Below are positions 9,993 to 18,557 of a DNA stretch of 64,000 nt, one piece after another. Position 1 is the stretch's first letter; the number at the start of each line of letters is the position of its first letter. The position numbers and the translations under genes are program-made. Location: assembly GCF_026626745.1 (NCBI RefSeq), contig NZ_JAPNJW010000001.1, positions 5,750,001-5,814,000 of the forward strand. Direction: 5' to 3'. The notes under the pieces were generated by a model. The model had not been told where the DNA came from. It ran no database searches and worked only from the letters and a program-made list of their open reading frames with translations. Source of the stretch: Nannocystis sp. RBIL2. Its GTDB lineage: Bacteria > Myxococcota_A > Polyangia > Nannocystales > Nannocystaceae.

Positions 9993-12900
9993 ATGCGTTT
10001 TGAGCGCCTGACCGTCGAGCGCTTCGGTCACTTCGAATCGCTCGACATCGACCTGCCCGGAGGGCCGGGTCTCGTCGTCCTCTACGGCCCCAACGAGGCC
10101 GGCAAGACCACCCTCTTGCGCGCCCTCCACGGCCTGCTGTTCGGCGTCGACGACCGCACCCCCTACGCCTTCGAGTACGACTACCGCGCGATCGCCCTGC
10201 GAGCTGTCCTTCGGGACAGCGCCGGCCAGCGCCTCCACGTCACCCGCCTCAAGAAGCGCAAGGACTCGCTGGCCGGCAGCCTTCACAGCGACGCCGGCGA
10301 GGTACCGCTCGACGGCGCCCGCTTCGCGCGCTACTTCGGCGCCATCACCGAGGAGCTCTACCGGGCGATCTTCGGCTTCACCCACGCCGACCTGCAGCAG
10401 GGCTCCGACGTCCTCCAGGTCGCCGGCCTCTCCGAGCTGCTCGGCGGCGGCGCCCTCGGCGGCAGCGCCGAGAGGATCCGCGGCGCCCTCGCTGGCCTCC
10501 AGAACGAGAGCGAGGGCCTCTTCAAGGCCAAGGGCAAGAACCCCGCGATCAACCGCGGCCTCACCCAGCTGCGCGACGCCAAGCTGGCCCTGCGCGACGC
10601 CATGTTCGCCCAGCCGCAGTACGCCGCGCTGACCACCAACCTCGCCGCTGCGCGCCACGACGCCGACGCCGCCGGGCACGAGCTCGCCCGCCTGCGCGAG
10701 CGCGAGGCCCGGCTGCGCACCTTGCTCGGCGTGTTCGAGGACTTCCACGAGCACCTCGGCCTCGTCCGCGCCCTCGCCGACCCGTCGCTGCGCACCGACC
10801 TCGACGAGCCGGCCGCCGAGCGGGCCCGCCAGCGTCACGCCGAGTTCACCACCGCCGACAACCAACTGCGGGCCCTCGACGCCGAGCTCGCGCGCCTGCT
10901 CGCCCGCGCCGACCAGCCCGCCGCCGATCCGGCCCTGCTCGCCGAGGCCGCGGCCGTCGAGCGGCTGGTCCGCCGCGTCGAGGCAGTCGCCGAGCAGCGG
11001 CTCGTCGTCCCGCGCGAGCGCGAGCGCCTGGCCCGCGAGACCGACGCGCTCGAGTCTATCCTTTCGACCATGTCCCCCGGGACACGCCCTGAGGACCATG
11101 TCCGATGGGTCATCCAGCCGCACGAGCTCGACCGCCTGCGCGCCCTCGCCACCCGCTGGCAGCGCGCCCGCCAGGAGCTGATGCTGTCGTCCCGCGGCCT
11201 CGCCGACGACGAGGCCGAGCTGGCGGCATTGCGCGCCAGCGTGGCCGAGCTCGCCGCCGCCGCGCCCGACCTCGAGGACAGCGCCCTGCTCGCCGAGCTC
11301 GAGGACGCCCTCGCCCGCCGCGCCGAGCTCGAGCGCGAGGAGCTGGCGCTCACCCGCCTGCGCGCCGACCTCGACCTCGGCCTGCTGCGCCTGCACCCAC
11401 CCCTCGCCGCCGCCGACCTCGCCGCCGCCCCGCTGCCGCGCCCCGCCGAGCTCGACGACCACCACGCCCGCGGCCTCGACCTCGAGCGCGAGCGTCGGGC
11501 TGCCCTTTCGGACCTGTCCCGAGAGCAAGACGAGCTCGCCCGCGCCCGCGCCGAGCTCGAGGCCCTCGCCGCCGCCGACCTGCCCGACCCCGACGCCCTC
11601 GCGACTGCCCGCGCCCGCCGCGACGAGGTCTGGCACGAGGTCCGTCGCCGCCTGCACACCCAGGAGGGCTTCGGGGCCCTGTTCGCCGGCGCCGACGCCG
11701 ACCTCGGGCCCGACACCGCCGCCGCGCGCAAGCAGCTCACGCGCCGGTTCGAACGCGCCCAGGCCGACGCCGACGACCTCGCCGATCGCCTGCGCGACGC
11801 CGCCGATCAGCTGGCCAAAAAGACAGGCCTGCAGCGGCAGATCGATCGCGCCGAGCAAGACGTGGCCCGTGCGCAGGAGCGGGTCGCCGCGGCCACCCGC
11901 GCGGAGCAGCGCTGGGCCGCCGAGTGGGCCGCGCTGTGGCGCCCGACCAAGATCGTGCCCGGGCCACCGGCGGCGATGATCCCGTGGTACCGCGACGCCT
12001 CGAACCTGCGCGAGCTCGCCGCGGAGCAGCTCCGCCGCGAAGAGGTCGTCCGCCGCCTCCGCCCCGCGCTCGAGGAGTTCACCACCCGCCTGCAGCGCCG
12101 CCTCGCCTGGCCCGGCGCCAGCCTGCCCGCGCTCGCCCAGGGCCTCCGCGACCGCGAGCGCAGCGCCCTGGCGGCGCGCGCCCGCCTCGAGGCCGCCTCC
12201 GCCCGCCTCGCCGGCCTCGAGAGCGCCGTCGGCCGCGGCCACGCCGCCCACGCCGCCCTCACCCGCGAGCTCGCCGACATCCGCGCCGCCCTCTCCGCGC
12301 TGCTCGTCAACCTCGGCCTGCCCGCCGACCTCGAGCCCGACGCCGCGCTCGCGCGCATCGATGCCCTCGAGGACATGTCCCAAAAGCTAGTCAACCTCGA
12401 GGCCCGCCGCGAAGCTTTGGCCCGCGGCGAGGCCTTGCTCGCCGGCTTCGACGCCGAGTACGCCGCGCTGCTCGCCCGCCTCGGCCGCCCCGCCGACGAC
12501 ATGGCGCCCGAGCACACCGTCGACCGCCTCAGCCGCCGCCTCGCCGAGGCCCGCACCGCCGCCGCCGCCGCCGCCCAGGCCCGCGAGCAGGCCGAGACCC
12601 GGCAGCGCGAGCGCGACGCTCTGGCGGAGCTCCGCGCCGCCGCCCAGGCCGAGCTCGCGGCCCTGGCCACCCGCGCCGGCGCCCGCGACACGGCTGAACT
12701 CTTGGACATGTCCGAACGGGCACTCCAGCGGGCCCGCCTGCACAAGCGCCAGAGCGAGCTCGCGCTGCGGCTGGCTCGCGCGCTCGGCGACGGCCCCGCT
12801 CGCGACAGCTACGACGCCGAGCTGCAGGCCGCCCGGCGCGAGGCCCTGCTCGCCGAGCGCGACGACCTGGCCCGGCGGATCTCCGACCTCGATCGGCGGC

Positions 12901-13541
12901 GCACCACCGCGGTCGAGCAGAAGGGCAAGCTCGACAACCAGCTGCAGCACCTCGGGGGCGACCGCGCCGCACGCCTCAACGCCGAGTGCGAGGCCCTCCA
13001 CGCCGACCTCACCCAGCACGTCGACCGCTACGTCCTGGTCCAGCTGGCCCAGCAGGTGCTGGCGCGCGTCACCGACCGCTACGCCCGCGAGAACCAGCCG
13101 GCGATCCTCCATTACACCTCCGACCTGCTCGCCACGATCACCGGCGGCCGCCACCTCCGCGTGGTCCCCCAGCCCGAGGCCGGCACCCTCGCCGCGGTCG
13201 GCCGCGAGGGTCGCCTGCGGCTCCCGAGCGAGCTGTCCCTCGGGACACGCGAGCAACTGTTCCTCGCCCTCCGCCTCGCCTACGTCCTCGACTACTGCGA
13301 CCGCAACGAGCCGCTCCCGCTGGTGATGGACGACGTGCTCGTCAACTTCGACGAGGACCGCGCCGCCACCACCCTGCAGGCCCTCCGCGACGTCGCCCGC
13401 ACCACCCAGATCCTCTTCCTCACCTGCCACCGCCACCTGATGCACCTCGCGCGCCAGACCACCGACACCGGCGCCGCCCTGCAGATCGTCGAGCTCCCCG
13501 ACCCGCCCGCCGCCACCCTCTCGCGCGCCGCCGAGGCCTGA
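9993..13541 (+). CDS. Rad50/SbcC-like AAA ATPase, YhaN type
   Basis: 1182 residues. Walker A is GPNEAGKTT at residues 32-40. Near the C-terminus are the ABC signature LSLGTREQ (about 1080-1087) and Walker B LPLVMDDVLVNFDED (about 1106-1120), followed by a TCHRH switch-like motif. Between them lie some 900 residues rich in Ala, Arg, Glu and Leu, predicted to form long coiled coils. No CxxC zinc hook is visible, which fits YhaN rather than classical Rad50. It would form a DNA-end tethering and processing complex with the nuclease just upstream. The gene carries at least six dyad-family elements in frame: 10204-10219, 11068 region, 11505 region, 12371-12380, 12704-12713 and 13233-13248. The last one encodes the ABC signature itself. 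Confidence 0.9.
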   Translation: MRFERLTVERFGHFESLDIDLPGGPGLVVLYGPNEAGKTTLLRALHGLLFGVDDRTPYAFEYDYRAIALRAVLRDSAGQRLHVTRLKKRKDSLAGSLHSDAGEVPLDGARFARYFGAITEELYRAIFGFTHADLQQGSDVLQVAGLSELLGGGALGGSAERIRGALAGLQNESEGLFKAKGKNPAINRGLTQLRDAKLALRDAMFAQPQYAALTTNLAAARHDADAAGHELARLREREARLRTLLGVFEDFHEHLGLVRALADPSLRTDLDEPAAERARQRHAEFTTADNQLRALDAELARLLARADQPAADPALLAEAAAVERLVRRVEAVAEQRLVVPRERERLARETDALESILSTMSPGTRPEDHVRWVIQPHELDRLRALATRWQRARQELMLSSRGLADDEAELAALRASVAELAAAAPDLEDSALLAELEDALARRAELEREELALTRLRADLDLGLLRLHPPLAAADLAAAPLPRPAELDDHHARGLDLERERRAALSDLSREQDELARARAELEALAAADLPDPDALATARARRDEVWHEVRRRLHTQEGFGALFAGADADLGPDTAAARKQLTRRFERAQADADDLADRLRDAADQLAKKTGLQRQIDRAEQDVARAQERVAAATRAEQRWAAEWAALWRPTKIVPGPPAAMIPWYRDASNLRELAAEQLRREEVVRRLRPALEEFTTRLQRRLAWPGASLPALAQGLRDRERSALAARARLEAASARLAGLESAVGRGHAAHAALTRELADIRAALSALLVNLGLPADLEPDAALARIDALEDMSQKLVNLEARREALARGEALLAGFDAEYAALLARLGRPADDMAPEHTVDRLSRRLAEARTAAAAAAQAREQAETRQRERDALAELRAAAQAELAALATRAGARDTAELLDMSERALQRARLHKRQSELALRLARALGDGPARDSYDAELQAARREALLAERDDLARRISDLDRRRTTAVEQKGKLDNQLQHLGGDRAARLNAECEALHADLTQHVDRYVLVQLAQQVLARVTDRYARENQPAILHYTSDLLATITGGRHLRVVPQPEAGTLAAVGREGRLRLPSELSLGTREQLFLALRLAYVLDYCDRNEPLPLVMDDVLVNFDEDRAATTLQALRDVARTTQILFLTCHRHLMHLARQTTDTGAALQIVELPDPPAATLSRAAEA

Positions 13542-13544
13542 GCT

Positions 13545-13613
13545 CTTTCGGACATGCCCCGGGAGACATGCCCGATCGGGCATGCTCTGGAAAACATGCC
13601 CGATCGGTCAGCT
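13545..13613. repeat. Cluster of dyad-family hairpins between convergent genes
   Basis: Within 70 bp there are four CATG cores: TTTCGGACATGCCCCGGGAG, ACATGCCCGATCGGGCATG (a near-perfect hairpin), and AACATGCCCGATCGG. The element separates the convergent ends of the ATPase gene and asnB and is the likely bidirectional terminator. The AT-rich stretch at 13614-13630 lies at the asnB stop. Confidence 0.7.
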
Positions 13614-13615
13614 AT

Positions 13616-15493
13616 CTAATCAAAATACATGCGCTGCCACTGCTCGAGCACGATGAGCGACCAGATCCGCAGCGCGTGATCGCGGGTGCCGCGGCGGTGC
13701 TCGCCGACGATGCGCGCCACCCCGTTGACATCAAAAAGCCCGCGCCGCTTGATCACGTCGGGGTGCAGCCAGTCGGCGACGATGCGCGCCTCGGCCGCCT
13801 TGAGCCACGCCCCGAACGGCGCCGAGAAGCCGAGCTTCTTGCGCTGCAGCACCGCGGGCGGCAGCCACTTGCCGGCGATCGCCCGCAGCACCCGCTTCGA
13901 CGCCAGCGCGGTCACCCGCATCGACGACGGCGCCGGCGCCATCTGCTCGAGCAGCACGTGGTCGCAGAACGGCACCCGCACCTCGAGCCCGTGGGCCATG
14001 CTCATGCGGTCGGTGCAGCGGAGCACGTTCTCGGGCAGAAACCCGTGGATGTCGGCGTACCAGGCCCGCGCCACGAGGTCGCCGAAGACGGGGCGATCGA
14101 AGGCCTCGGCGATGAAGTTCGGCGCCCGCACCTCGGCGATCCGCCGCGCCGTCTCGCGCGCGTAGGGCCGGTCGCGCGCCGACTCGGAGCCCTTGCCGAC
14201 CCACGCCGCGTAGCGCTCGCCGGGCGGCAGCGCCAGGCTGTCGAGGAACTGCCGGCCCCAGCGGCGCAGGCTCAGCGCCGTGGTGGGCTCGCCGAACACC
14301 CGCAGCGCCCGGCCCGCCAGCGCGATCGCCGTCGGCGGCACGTGCCCGAGGTGCTCGGAGATCCGCAACCCCCGGTAGCGCGGATAGCCGCCGAACACCT
14401 CGTCACCGCCGTCGCCCGCCAGCGCCACGGTCACCCGCTGCCGCGCGAAGCGAGACAGGTGATACGCCAGCAGCGCAGTCCACGAGCCGAACGGCTCGTC
14501 GAAGCCGGCCACCATCGCCGCCAGGTCGTCGAGGATGTCGATCTTCAGCTCGAGCTCGTGGTGCTGTAGCCCGAAGTGCCGCGCCACCGCGCGCGCATGG
14601 TGCCGCTCCTCGTAGCTCGCCCCCTCCGGCCCGTAGCCGACGCAGAACGTCTGCAGCGCCGAGCCGCGCCGCGCCAGCGCAGCGACGATCGTCGACGAGT
14701 CGAGCCCGCCCGACAGGAACGCCCCCACCGGCACGTCCGACACCGTGTGCAGCTCGATCGCCTCGGCCAGCGTCGGCGCCACCGCCTCGGCCCACGCCTC
14801 CACGCTCTGCAGCCGCGGGTCCGGCGGCCGCGGCTCGCAGTCCCACCAGCGCGCGATCGTCACCTGTCCTTCGCGCCAGGTCAGTCGATGCCCCGGCGGC
14901 AGCTGCTTGATGCCGGCGAAGATCGAGCGCGGCGGCGGGACATAGTAGAGCTCGAGGTAGCCGTCGAGCGCGGCGAGGTCGAGCGAGCGGTCGACCGCCG
15001 GGCACTGCAGCAGCGCCTTCGGCTCCGACGCGAACAGCAGCACGCCCCCGGCGACCTGAGAGTAGTAGAGCGGCTTCTGCCCCAGACGGTCGCGCACGAG
15101 GTGGAGCTCGCGGGTCCGCCGGTCCCACACCGCGAACGCGAACATGCCCCGCAGCCGCTGCAGCGCCGCCGGGCCCTCGCGCCGCCACAGCTCGAGCAAC
15201 ACCTCGGTGTCGCCGCGCGTGCGCAGCGGGACGCCGGCCGCCAGCAGCTCGGCCCGCAGCGCGGCGAAGTTGTAGATCTCGCCGTTGTAGACGATCACGA
15301 GGTCGCCGCTGGCGTCGACCATCGGCTGGGCCCCGCCGGCGAGGTCGAGGATCGCCAGGCGGCGATGGCCGAGCCCGAGGTCCGGCTCGAGGTGGACGCC
15401 GTCGCCGTCGGGCCCGCGGTGCCGCAGCGCCGCGGTCATGCTCGCCACCAGAGCCGCGTCGCACGCCCCCACCATGCCGGCGAGCCCGCACAT
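13616..15493 (-). CDS. asnB: Asparagine synthase (glutamine-hydrolysing)
   Basis: 625 residues. The protein starts Met-Cys-Gly, giving the Cys2 nucleophile of the N-terminal Ntn-type glutaminase domain, with RHRGPDG and YNGEIYNF substrate motifs. The synthetase domain has the PP-loop SGGLDSS near residues 259-265. It uses glutamine, aspartate and ATP to make asparagine; family members in exopolysaccharide or antibiotic clusters amidate other acids, so the true substrate is open. The ATG at 15493 is the only sensible start because Cys2 must follow it. It is divergent from a methyltransferase gene starting at 15602, with a promoter gap of about 108 bp. The pairing with a zinc-ribbon methyltransferase hints at surface-sugar or small-molecule modification (inference). 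Confidence 0.93.
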   Translation of the reverse strand: MCGLAGMVGACDAALVASMTAALRHRGPDGDGVHLEPDLGLGHRRLAILDLAGGAQPMVDASGDLVIVYNGEIYNFAALRAELLAAGVPLRTRGDTEVLLELWRREGPAALQRLRGMFAFAVWDRRTRELHLVRDRLGQKPLYYSQVAGGVLLFASEPKALLQCPAVDRSLDLAALDGYLELYYVPPPRSIFAGIKQLPPGHRLTWREGQVTIARWWDCEPRPPDPRLQSVEAWAEAVAPTLAEAIELHTVSDVPVGAFLSGGLDSSTIVAALARRGSALQTFCVGYGPEGASYEERHHARAVARHFGLQHHELELKIDILDDLAAMVAGFDEPFGSWTALLAYHLSRFARQRVTVALAGDGGDEVFGGYPRYRGLRISEHLGHVPPTAIALAGRALRVFGEPTTALSLRRWGRQFLDSLALPPGERYAAWVGKGSESARDRPYARETARRIAEVRAPNFIAEAFDRPVFGDLVARAWYADIHGFLPENVLRCTDRMSMAHGLEVRVPFCDHVLLEQMAPAPSSMRVTALASKRVLRAIAGKWLPPAVLQRKKLGFSAPFGAWLKAAEARIVADWLHPDVIKRRGLFDVNGVARIVGEHRRGTRDHALRIWSLIVLEQWQRMYFD

Positions 15494-15601
15494 CAGGACC
15501 TGCCCCCCTGCGCGCGCGCGCGTCGGCCAGATTCGGGTCGCCAGGGCGGCATCAGGGGCGAGCTTGGCATACTATGGCCCGACTCGCCTGAAGGCCGCCT
15601 C

Positions 15602-16645
15602 ATGACCGCCGCGACCGACGCCCCCACCGACGCCCCCACCGTCGAACCCGTCGATTCCTGTCCGGTCTGCGGCGCCCGCGATGCCCGCCCCCTCCTCCCC
15701 GAGGTCCACCGCATCGGCGTCGTCCGCTGCCAGGGCTGCGACCTCGTCCACGCCACCGGCCACTACGCCGCCACCTACCTCAGCGAGTCCTACTACGGCA
15801 CGCGCGCCAGGCAGCGCCAGTCGCCCACGCAGCCGTCGGCCCGCGACATCGACCGCAAGCGCCGCAACGTCGAGCTCTACGACCGCCTCAGCGGCGGCCG
15901 CCTCGGTCGCCCCCGCGCGGGCGCCCGCGCCCTCGACATCGGCTGCGACACCGGCCTCCTCCTCGACGTCCTGCGCGAGCTCGGCTACCGCACCGAGGGC
16001 ATCGAGCGCTCCCCCGCCGGCGCGCAGGCCCAGACCGCCGGCCACGAGGTCCACGCGCTCGACATCGAGGTCACCGACCTGGGCCTCGGCCGCTTCGACC
16101 TCATCACCATGACCCACGTGCTCGAGCACCTGCGCGAGCCGGTGCGCGGTCTGGTGTGGATCCGCCGCCACCTCGCCCCCGGCGGCCTGGCCGTGATCGA
16201 GGTCCCGAACTGGGGCGATCTCCTGCGACCGCTGTGGGGCCGCCGCTTCCGCCCGCTCGAGCTCGGCGATCACATCAGCTTCTTCGAGCGCGCCACCTTC
16301 ACCGCCGCCCTCACCCGCGCCGGCTTGGAGCCGGAGATCTTGTGGAGCGCCCCGCAGATCGGCACCTCGCTCGCGCCGAGTTTGCTCACTGCTGCCGACC
16401 TCGCCCTCGAGCTCCGACGCCAGCTCCGGCCCGGCCCCGCCGCCCCGACCGTCGCCGGCGTCGCCGGCGATCGCCTCCAGTCCTCCAAACAGGGCCGGCG
16501 TTGGCAGCGCCTCGCCGGGCCCCTGGTCGTCCGCGGCCTCGACAACCTCGACAGCGCCCTCGGCCCCTGGCTCGAAGGCGTGTTCGGAGCCCACTGCGCC
16601 TGGGGTGCGAACCTCGTGGTCGTCGCCCGGGCCCACGCGACCTGA
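15602..16645 (+). CDS. Class I SAM-dependent methyltransferase with N-terminal zinc ribbon
   Basis: 347 residues from the ATG at 15602. An N-terminal zinc-ribbon has paired CPVCG (residues 19-23) and CQGC (about 43-46) motifs followed by DLVH. A Rossmann methyltransferase core follows, with SAM motif LDIGCDTG at about 117-124, acidic loop EGIER, and motif HVLEHL near 172. This architecture is common in methyltransferases of polysaccharide, glycolipid or secondary-metabolite clusters, but the substrate cannot be read. The stop codon lies in a small hairpin, GACCTG at 16639 pairing with CAGGTC at 16650. The gene is divergent from asnB. Confidence 0.88.
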   Translation: MTAATDAPTDAPTVEPVDSCPVCGARDARPLLPEVHRIGVVRCQGCDLVHATGHYAATYLSESYYGTRARQRQSPTQPSARDIDRKRRNVELYDRLSGGRLGRPRAGARALDIGCDTGLLLDVLRELGYRTEGIERSPAGAQAQTAGHEVHALDIEVTDLGLGRFDLITMTHVLEHLREPVRGLVWIRRHLAPGGLAVIEVPNWGDLLRPLWGRRFRPLELGDHISFFERATFTAALTRAGLEPEILWSAPQIGTSLAPSLLTAADLALELRRQLRPGPAAPTVAGVAGDRLQSSKQGRRWQRLAGPLVVRGLDNLDSALGPWLEGVFGAHCAWGANLVVVARAHAT

Positions 16646-16723
16646 AAAGCAGGTCCCAATCTCCCCGTCCTCACCCGGGCTTTGCCGCCCTCGCTTTCGG
16701 GTGCTGGGACCCTCGGATCGTGC

Positions 16724-16752
16724 TTGACTTCCGCTCCGAACCGGAGCATCTT
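16724..16752 (+). promoter_or_regulatory. Possible sigma-70-type promoter of tRNA-Asp
   Basis: TTGACT at 16724-16729 is a good -35 match. CATCTT at 16747-16752, 17 bp later, is only a fair -10. Initiation near 16759 would leave a short leader before the tRNA at 16787. Confidence 0.4.
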
Positions 16753-16786
16753 CCTGGCCCCTCGCACCGAACGGCGCGAGGGCTCA

Positions 16787-16863
<77 letters not shown>

Positions 16864-16878
16864 GAGAAACTGAAGCGA

Positions 16879-16915
16879 AGCCCCGAAACCACCCGGTTTC
16901 GGGGCTTCTTGTTTT
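16879..16915 (+). terminator. Intrinsic terminator of tRNA-Asp
   Basis: Perfect 12-bp stem AGCCCCGAAACC/GGTTTCGGGGCT with an ACCC loop, followed by TCTTGTTTT. It is the clearest Rho-independent terminator in the window. Confidence 0.93.
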
Positions 16916-17291
16916 GGTCGCGCGCCACGAGCCGACCCGGAGCGACGAGCTGGCCAGCCACAGTCCGCCGCCGCAGCCGAGACGGACCCCTCGCGGCGAA
17001 ATCCGCCGCCGAGAACCCTGCGCCGCCCCGACGCGCCCACAGCCGAAGTTCACCATCGAGGACGCACTGCCCCAGAAGCGGCCGAAGTTCGCCGCCGAGG
17101 GACACCGCCCGGACGCGGCCTCGCGCCGAGTTCGCGGACCCTGCTCCCCGAGACGAACCTCGCGCCGCAGGTCCCCGGCGCAGACCCACCGCATGCCAGC
17201 TCGCCCGCGAGCCGGCGTCGGCCCATCCGAGCCGGCCTGCCTCTTACTCTCTAAAACCCCAGCGCCGACGCCCCGCGCCGGCGCTCGCGGC
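16916..17291. other. 376-bp gap without a supported gene
   Basis: GC-rich sequence with weak internal repetition: GCCGAAGTTCACC near 17042 and GCCGAAGTTCGCC near 17089. Open frames on both strands are Arg/Pro-rich shadows. No RNA gene or promoter was recognised. Confidence 0.5.
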
Positions 17292-17822
17292 TCACAGCGT
17301 CGAGTAGACCGCGTGCCTGCCGACGCCGATGCGCTCGACCCGGCCTTGCTTGACCAGCGCCCCGAGGTGGTGGCGCAGCACCTTGCGATCGATGCGCGAG
17401 TACTCGGCGATGTCTTCGATGGTCACGTCGCCGTTGCCCTCGATGAAGGGCAGCACCTGGCGCGCGACCTCGTCGGTGGACAGGCCGCCGTCCTCGGGCG
17501 CCTCTTCCTTCTCCTTCTTCAGCGCCTTGGCCTCGGCCTCGACCTCAGCCAGCTCTTCCTCGAGGATCCGGCGCTTCTTCTTGCGCCCCGTCGGCTCGGG
17601 CTCGGCGGCGACGGGCTCCGGCGGCGGGCCGAAGCCGTCGCGCAGGTCGCCGAGGGTGATCTTCCCGAACTGCGCCCACAGCCCGCGCGCCTCGAGGAAG
17701 TGGACCAGGTCCCCCAGCGACACCGTGTCGCGGTTCTTGAGGCCCTTGAGCGTCTCGAGCGCGCTCAGCCGCTCGAGCGCGCCGCTTTCGGCGCGGAAAA
17801 TGGCACTGGCTTCACGTGTCAT
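17292..17822 (-). CDS. Winged-helix-type DNA-binding protein, hypothetical
   Basis: 176 residues. The N-terminal half (1-65) is a small helical domain (LKGLKNRDTVSLGDLVHFLE). A highly charged linker follows (RKKKRR, then Glu/Lys-rich, residues 77-110). The C-terminal 60 residues resemble a winged helix (VTIEDIAEYSRIDRKVLRHH, then LGALVKQGRVERIGVGRHAVY). It is probably a cytoplasmic DNA-binding regulator; no ligand or target can be named. The ATG at 17822 lacks a strong ribosome site. It is divergent from nrdJ, whose start lies 735 bp away, so the long gap may serve both. Confidence 0.6.
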   Translation of the reverse strand: MTREASAIFRAESGALERLSALETLKGLKNRDTVSLGDLVHFLEARGLWAQFGKITLGDLRDGFGPPPEPVAAEPEPTGRKKKRRILEEELAEVEAEAKALKKEKEEAPEDGGLSTDEVARQVLPFIEGNGDVTIEDIAEYSRIDRKVLRHHLGALVKQGRVERIGVGRHAVYSTL

Positions 17823-18291
17823 GGATGTTCCAGATCGGGCGCTGCGGGCGTTCCAGCCGGCGCTGCGCGCTTCGGCGGGTATTGCTCATCCGATCGGCCC
17901 GCGCAAGCCGCGATCGGCCGGACATCGGGGAATCATTGTCCCAACCGCCTCCGGGATTCACCTGCGCGCGGAGAGATCTCTTCACCGCCTCCGCACAGGG
18001 GCGTGAAGCCGCGCCCGGGAATGTACGTAAATGCCCCTACAGGTACGAGTCTCGGCGCCCCCACAGCCCATGTGGACAACTTCAGCGCTGTTTTCGCCGC
18101 TCGGCGAGCCCGCCGCCTTGTGCGGACCGCGCGAACGCTTCGAGGCACCTCCCCGCTCGACTAAACACCATTCCAGATTCGCGCAGGACAGGCGGGCTCG
18201 ACTGCGGAATTCCTGTGGATGCGGGAGGGCCGCAAGCCCCCTCCCTAGAGCCTGCTGACGGCGAAACAGCGCGGAGCGCGGAAGTTCTCTG
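17823..18291. other. Long upstream region between divergent genes, no supported gene
   Basis: About 470 bp with no plausible protein in either direction. It is less GC-rich than the surrounding genes. A cobalamin riboswitch was looked for and not recognised: no B12-box-like core was seen. The NrdR-like boxes begin at 18292. Confidence 0.5.
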
Positions 18292-18338
18292 CCCCAACAT
18301 GTCGTGCTACAAGGCCCCTCACCCACAAGATGTGGGGG
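18292..18338 (+). promoter_or_regulatory. Two tandem NrdR-like boxes upstream of nrdJ
   Basis: Box 1 (18292-18307) has core CAACATGTCG and box 2 (18323-18338) has core CAAGATGTGG. Each matches 8 of 10 positions of the known NrdR core CwAtATaTwG. Their centres (18299/18300 and 18330/18331) are exactly 31 bp apart, the roughly three-turn spacing typical of paired NrdR boxes. They lie about 220 bp upstream of the nrdJ start. NrdR represses ribonucleotide reductase genes; its own gene is not in this window. Box 1 also contains ACATGTC, the core of the window-wide repeat, which slightly weakens the case. Confidence 0.6.
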
Positions 18339-18557
18339 TCGAGGAGCGCTTCCGTCCGGCTTGCATCCGGGTGCTCCTCGGTCCATCTCTGCCCGACTTT
18401 ACAATTTCGCCCCTGCTGCTCGACTTCGCTCGCCCCGGCCCTGGGTGCGCGCGGAGCCTGGTCGCGGCTGGCCGGTCTTGCTTTCGCATTGGCCGGTCGC
18501 GCATTTCCCGCCCCCCCCCCGACAACTCAGCCTCCTGCCCCCGGAGTCCGCCCCGTC

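Noticed and set aside
9270..12383. 1037-codon frame antisense to the nuclease and ATPase genes
   Set aside because: Crosses two real genes and has shadow-like composition.
17823..18557. Possible cobalamin riboswitch before the B12-dependent reductase
   Set aside because: No B12-box-like core or expected hairpin set was found; the NrdR-like boxes explain the region better.
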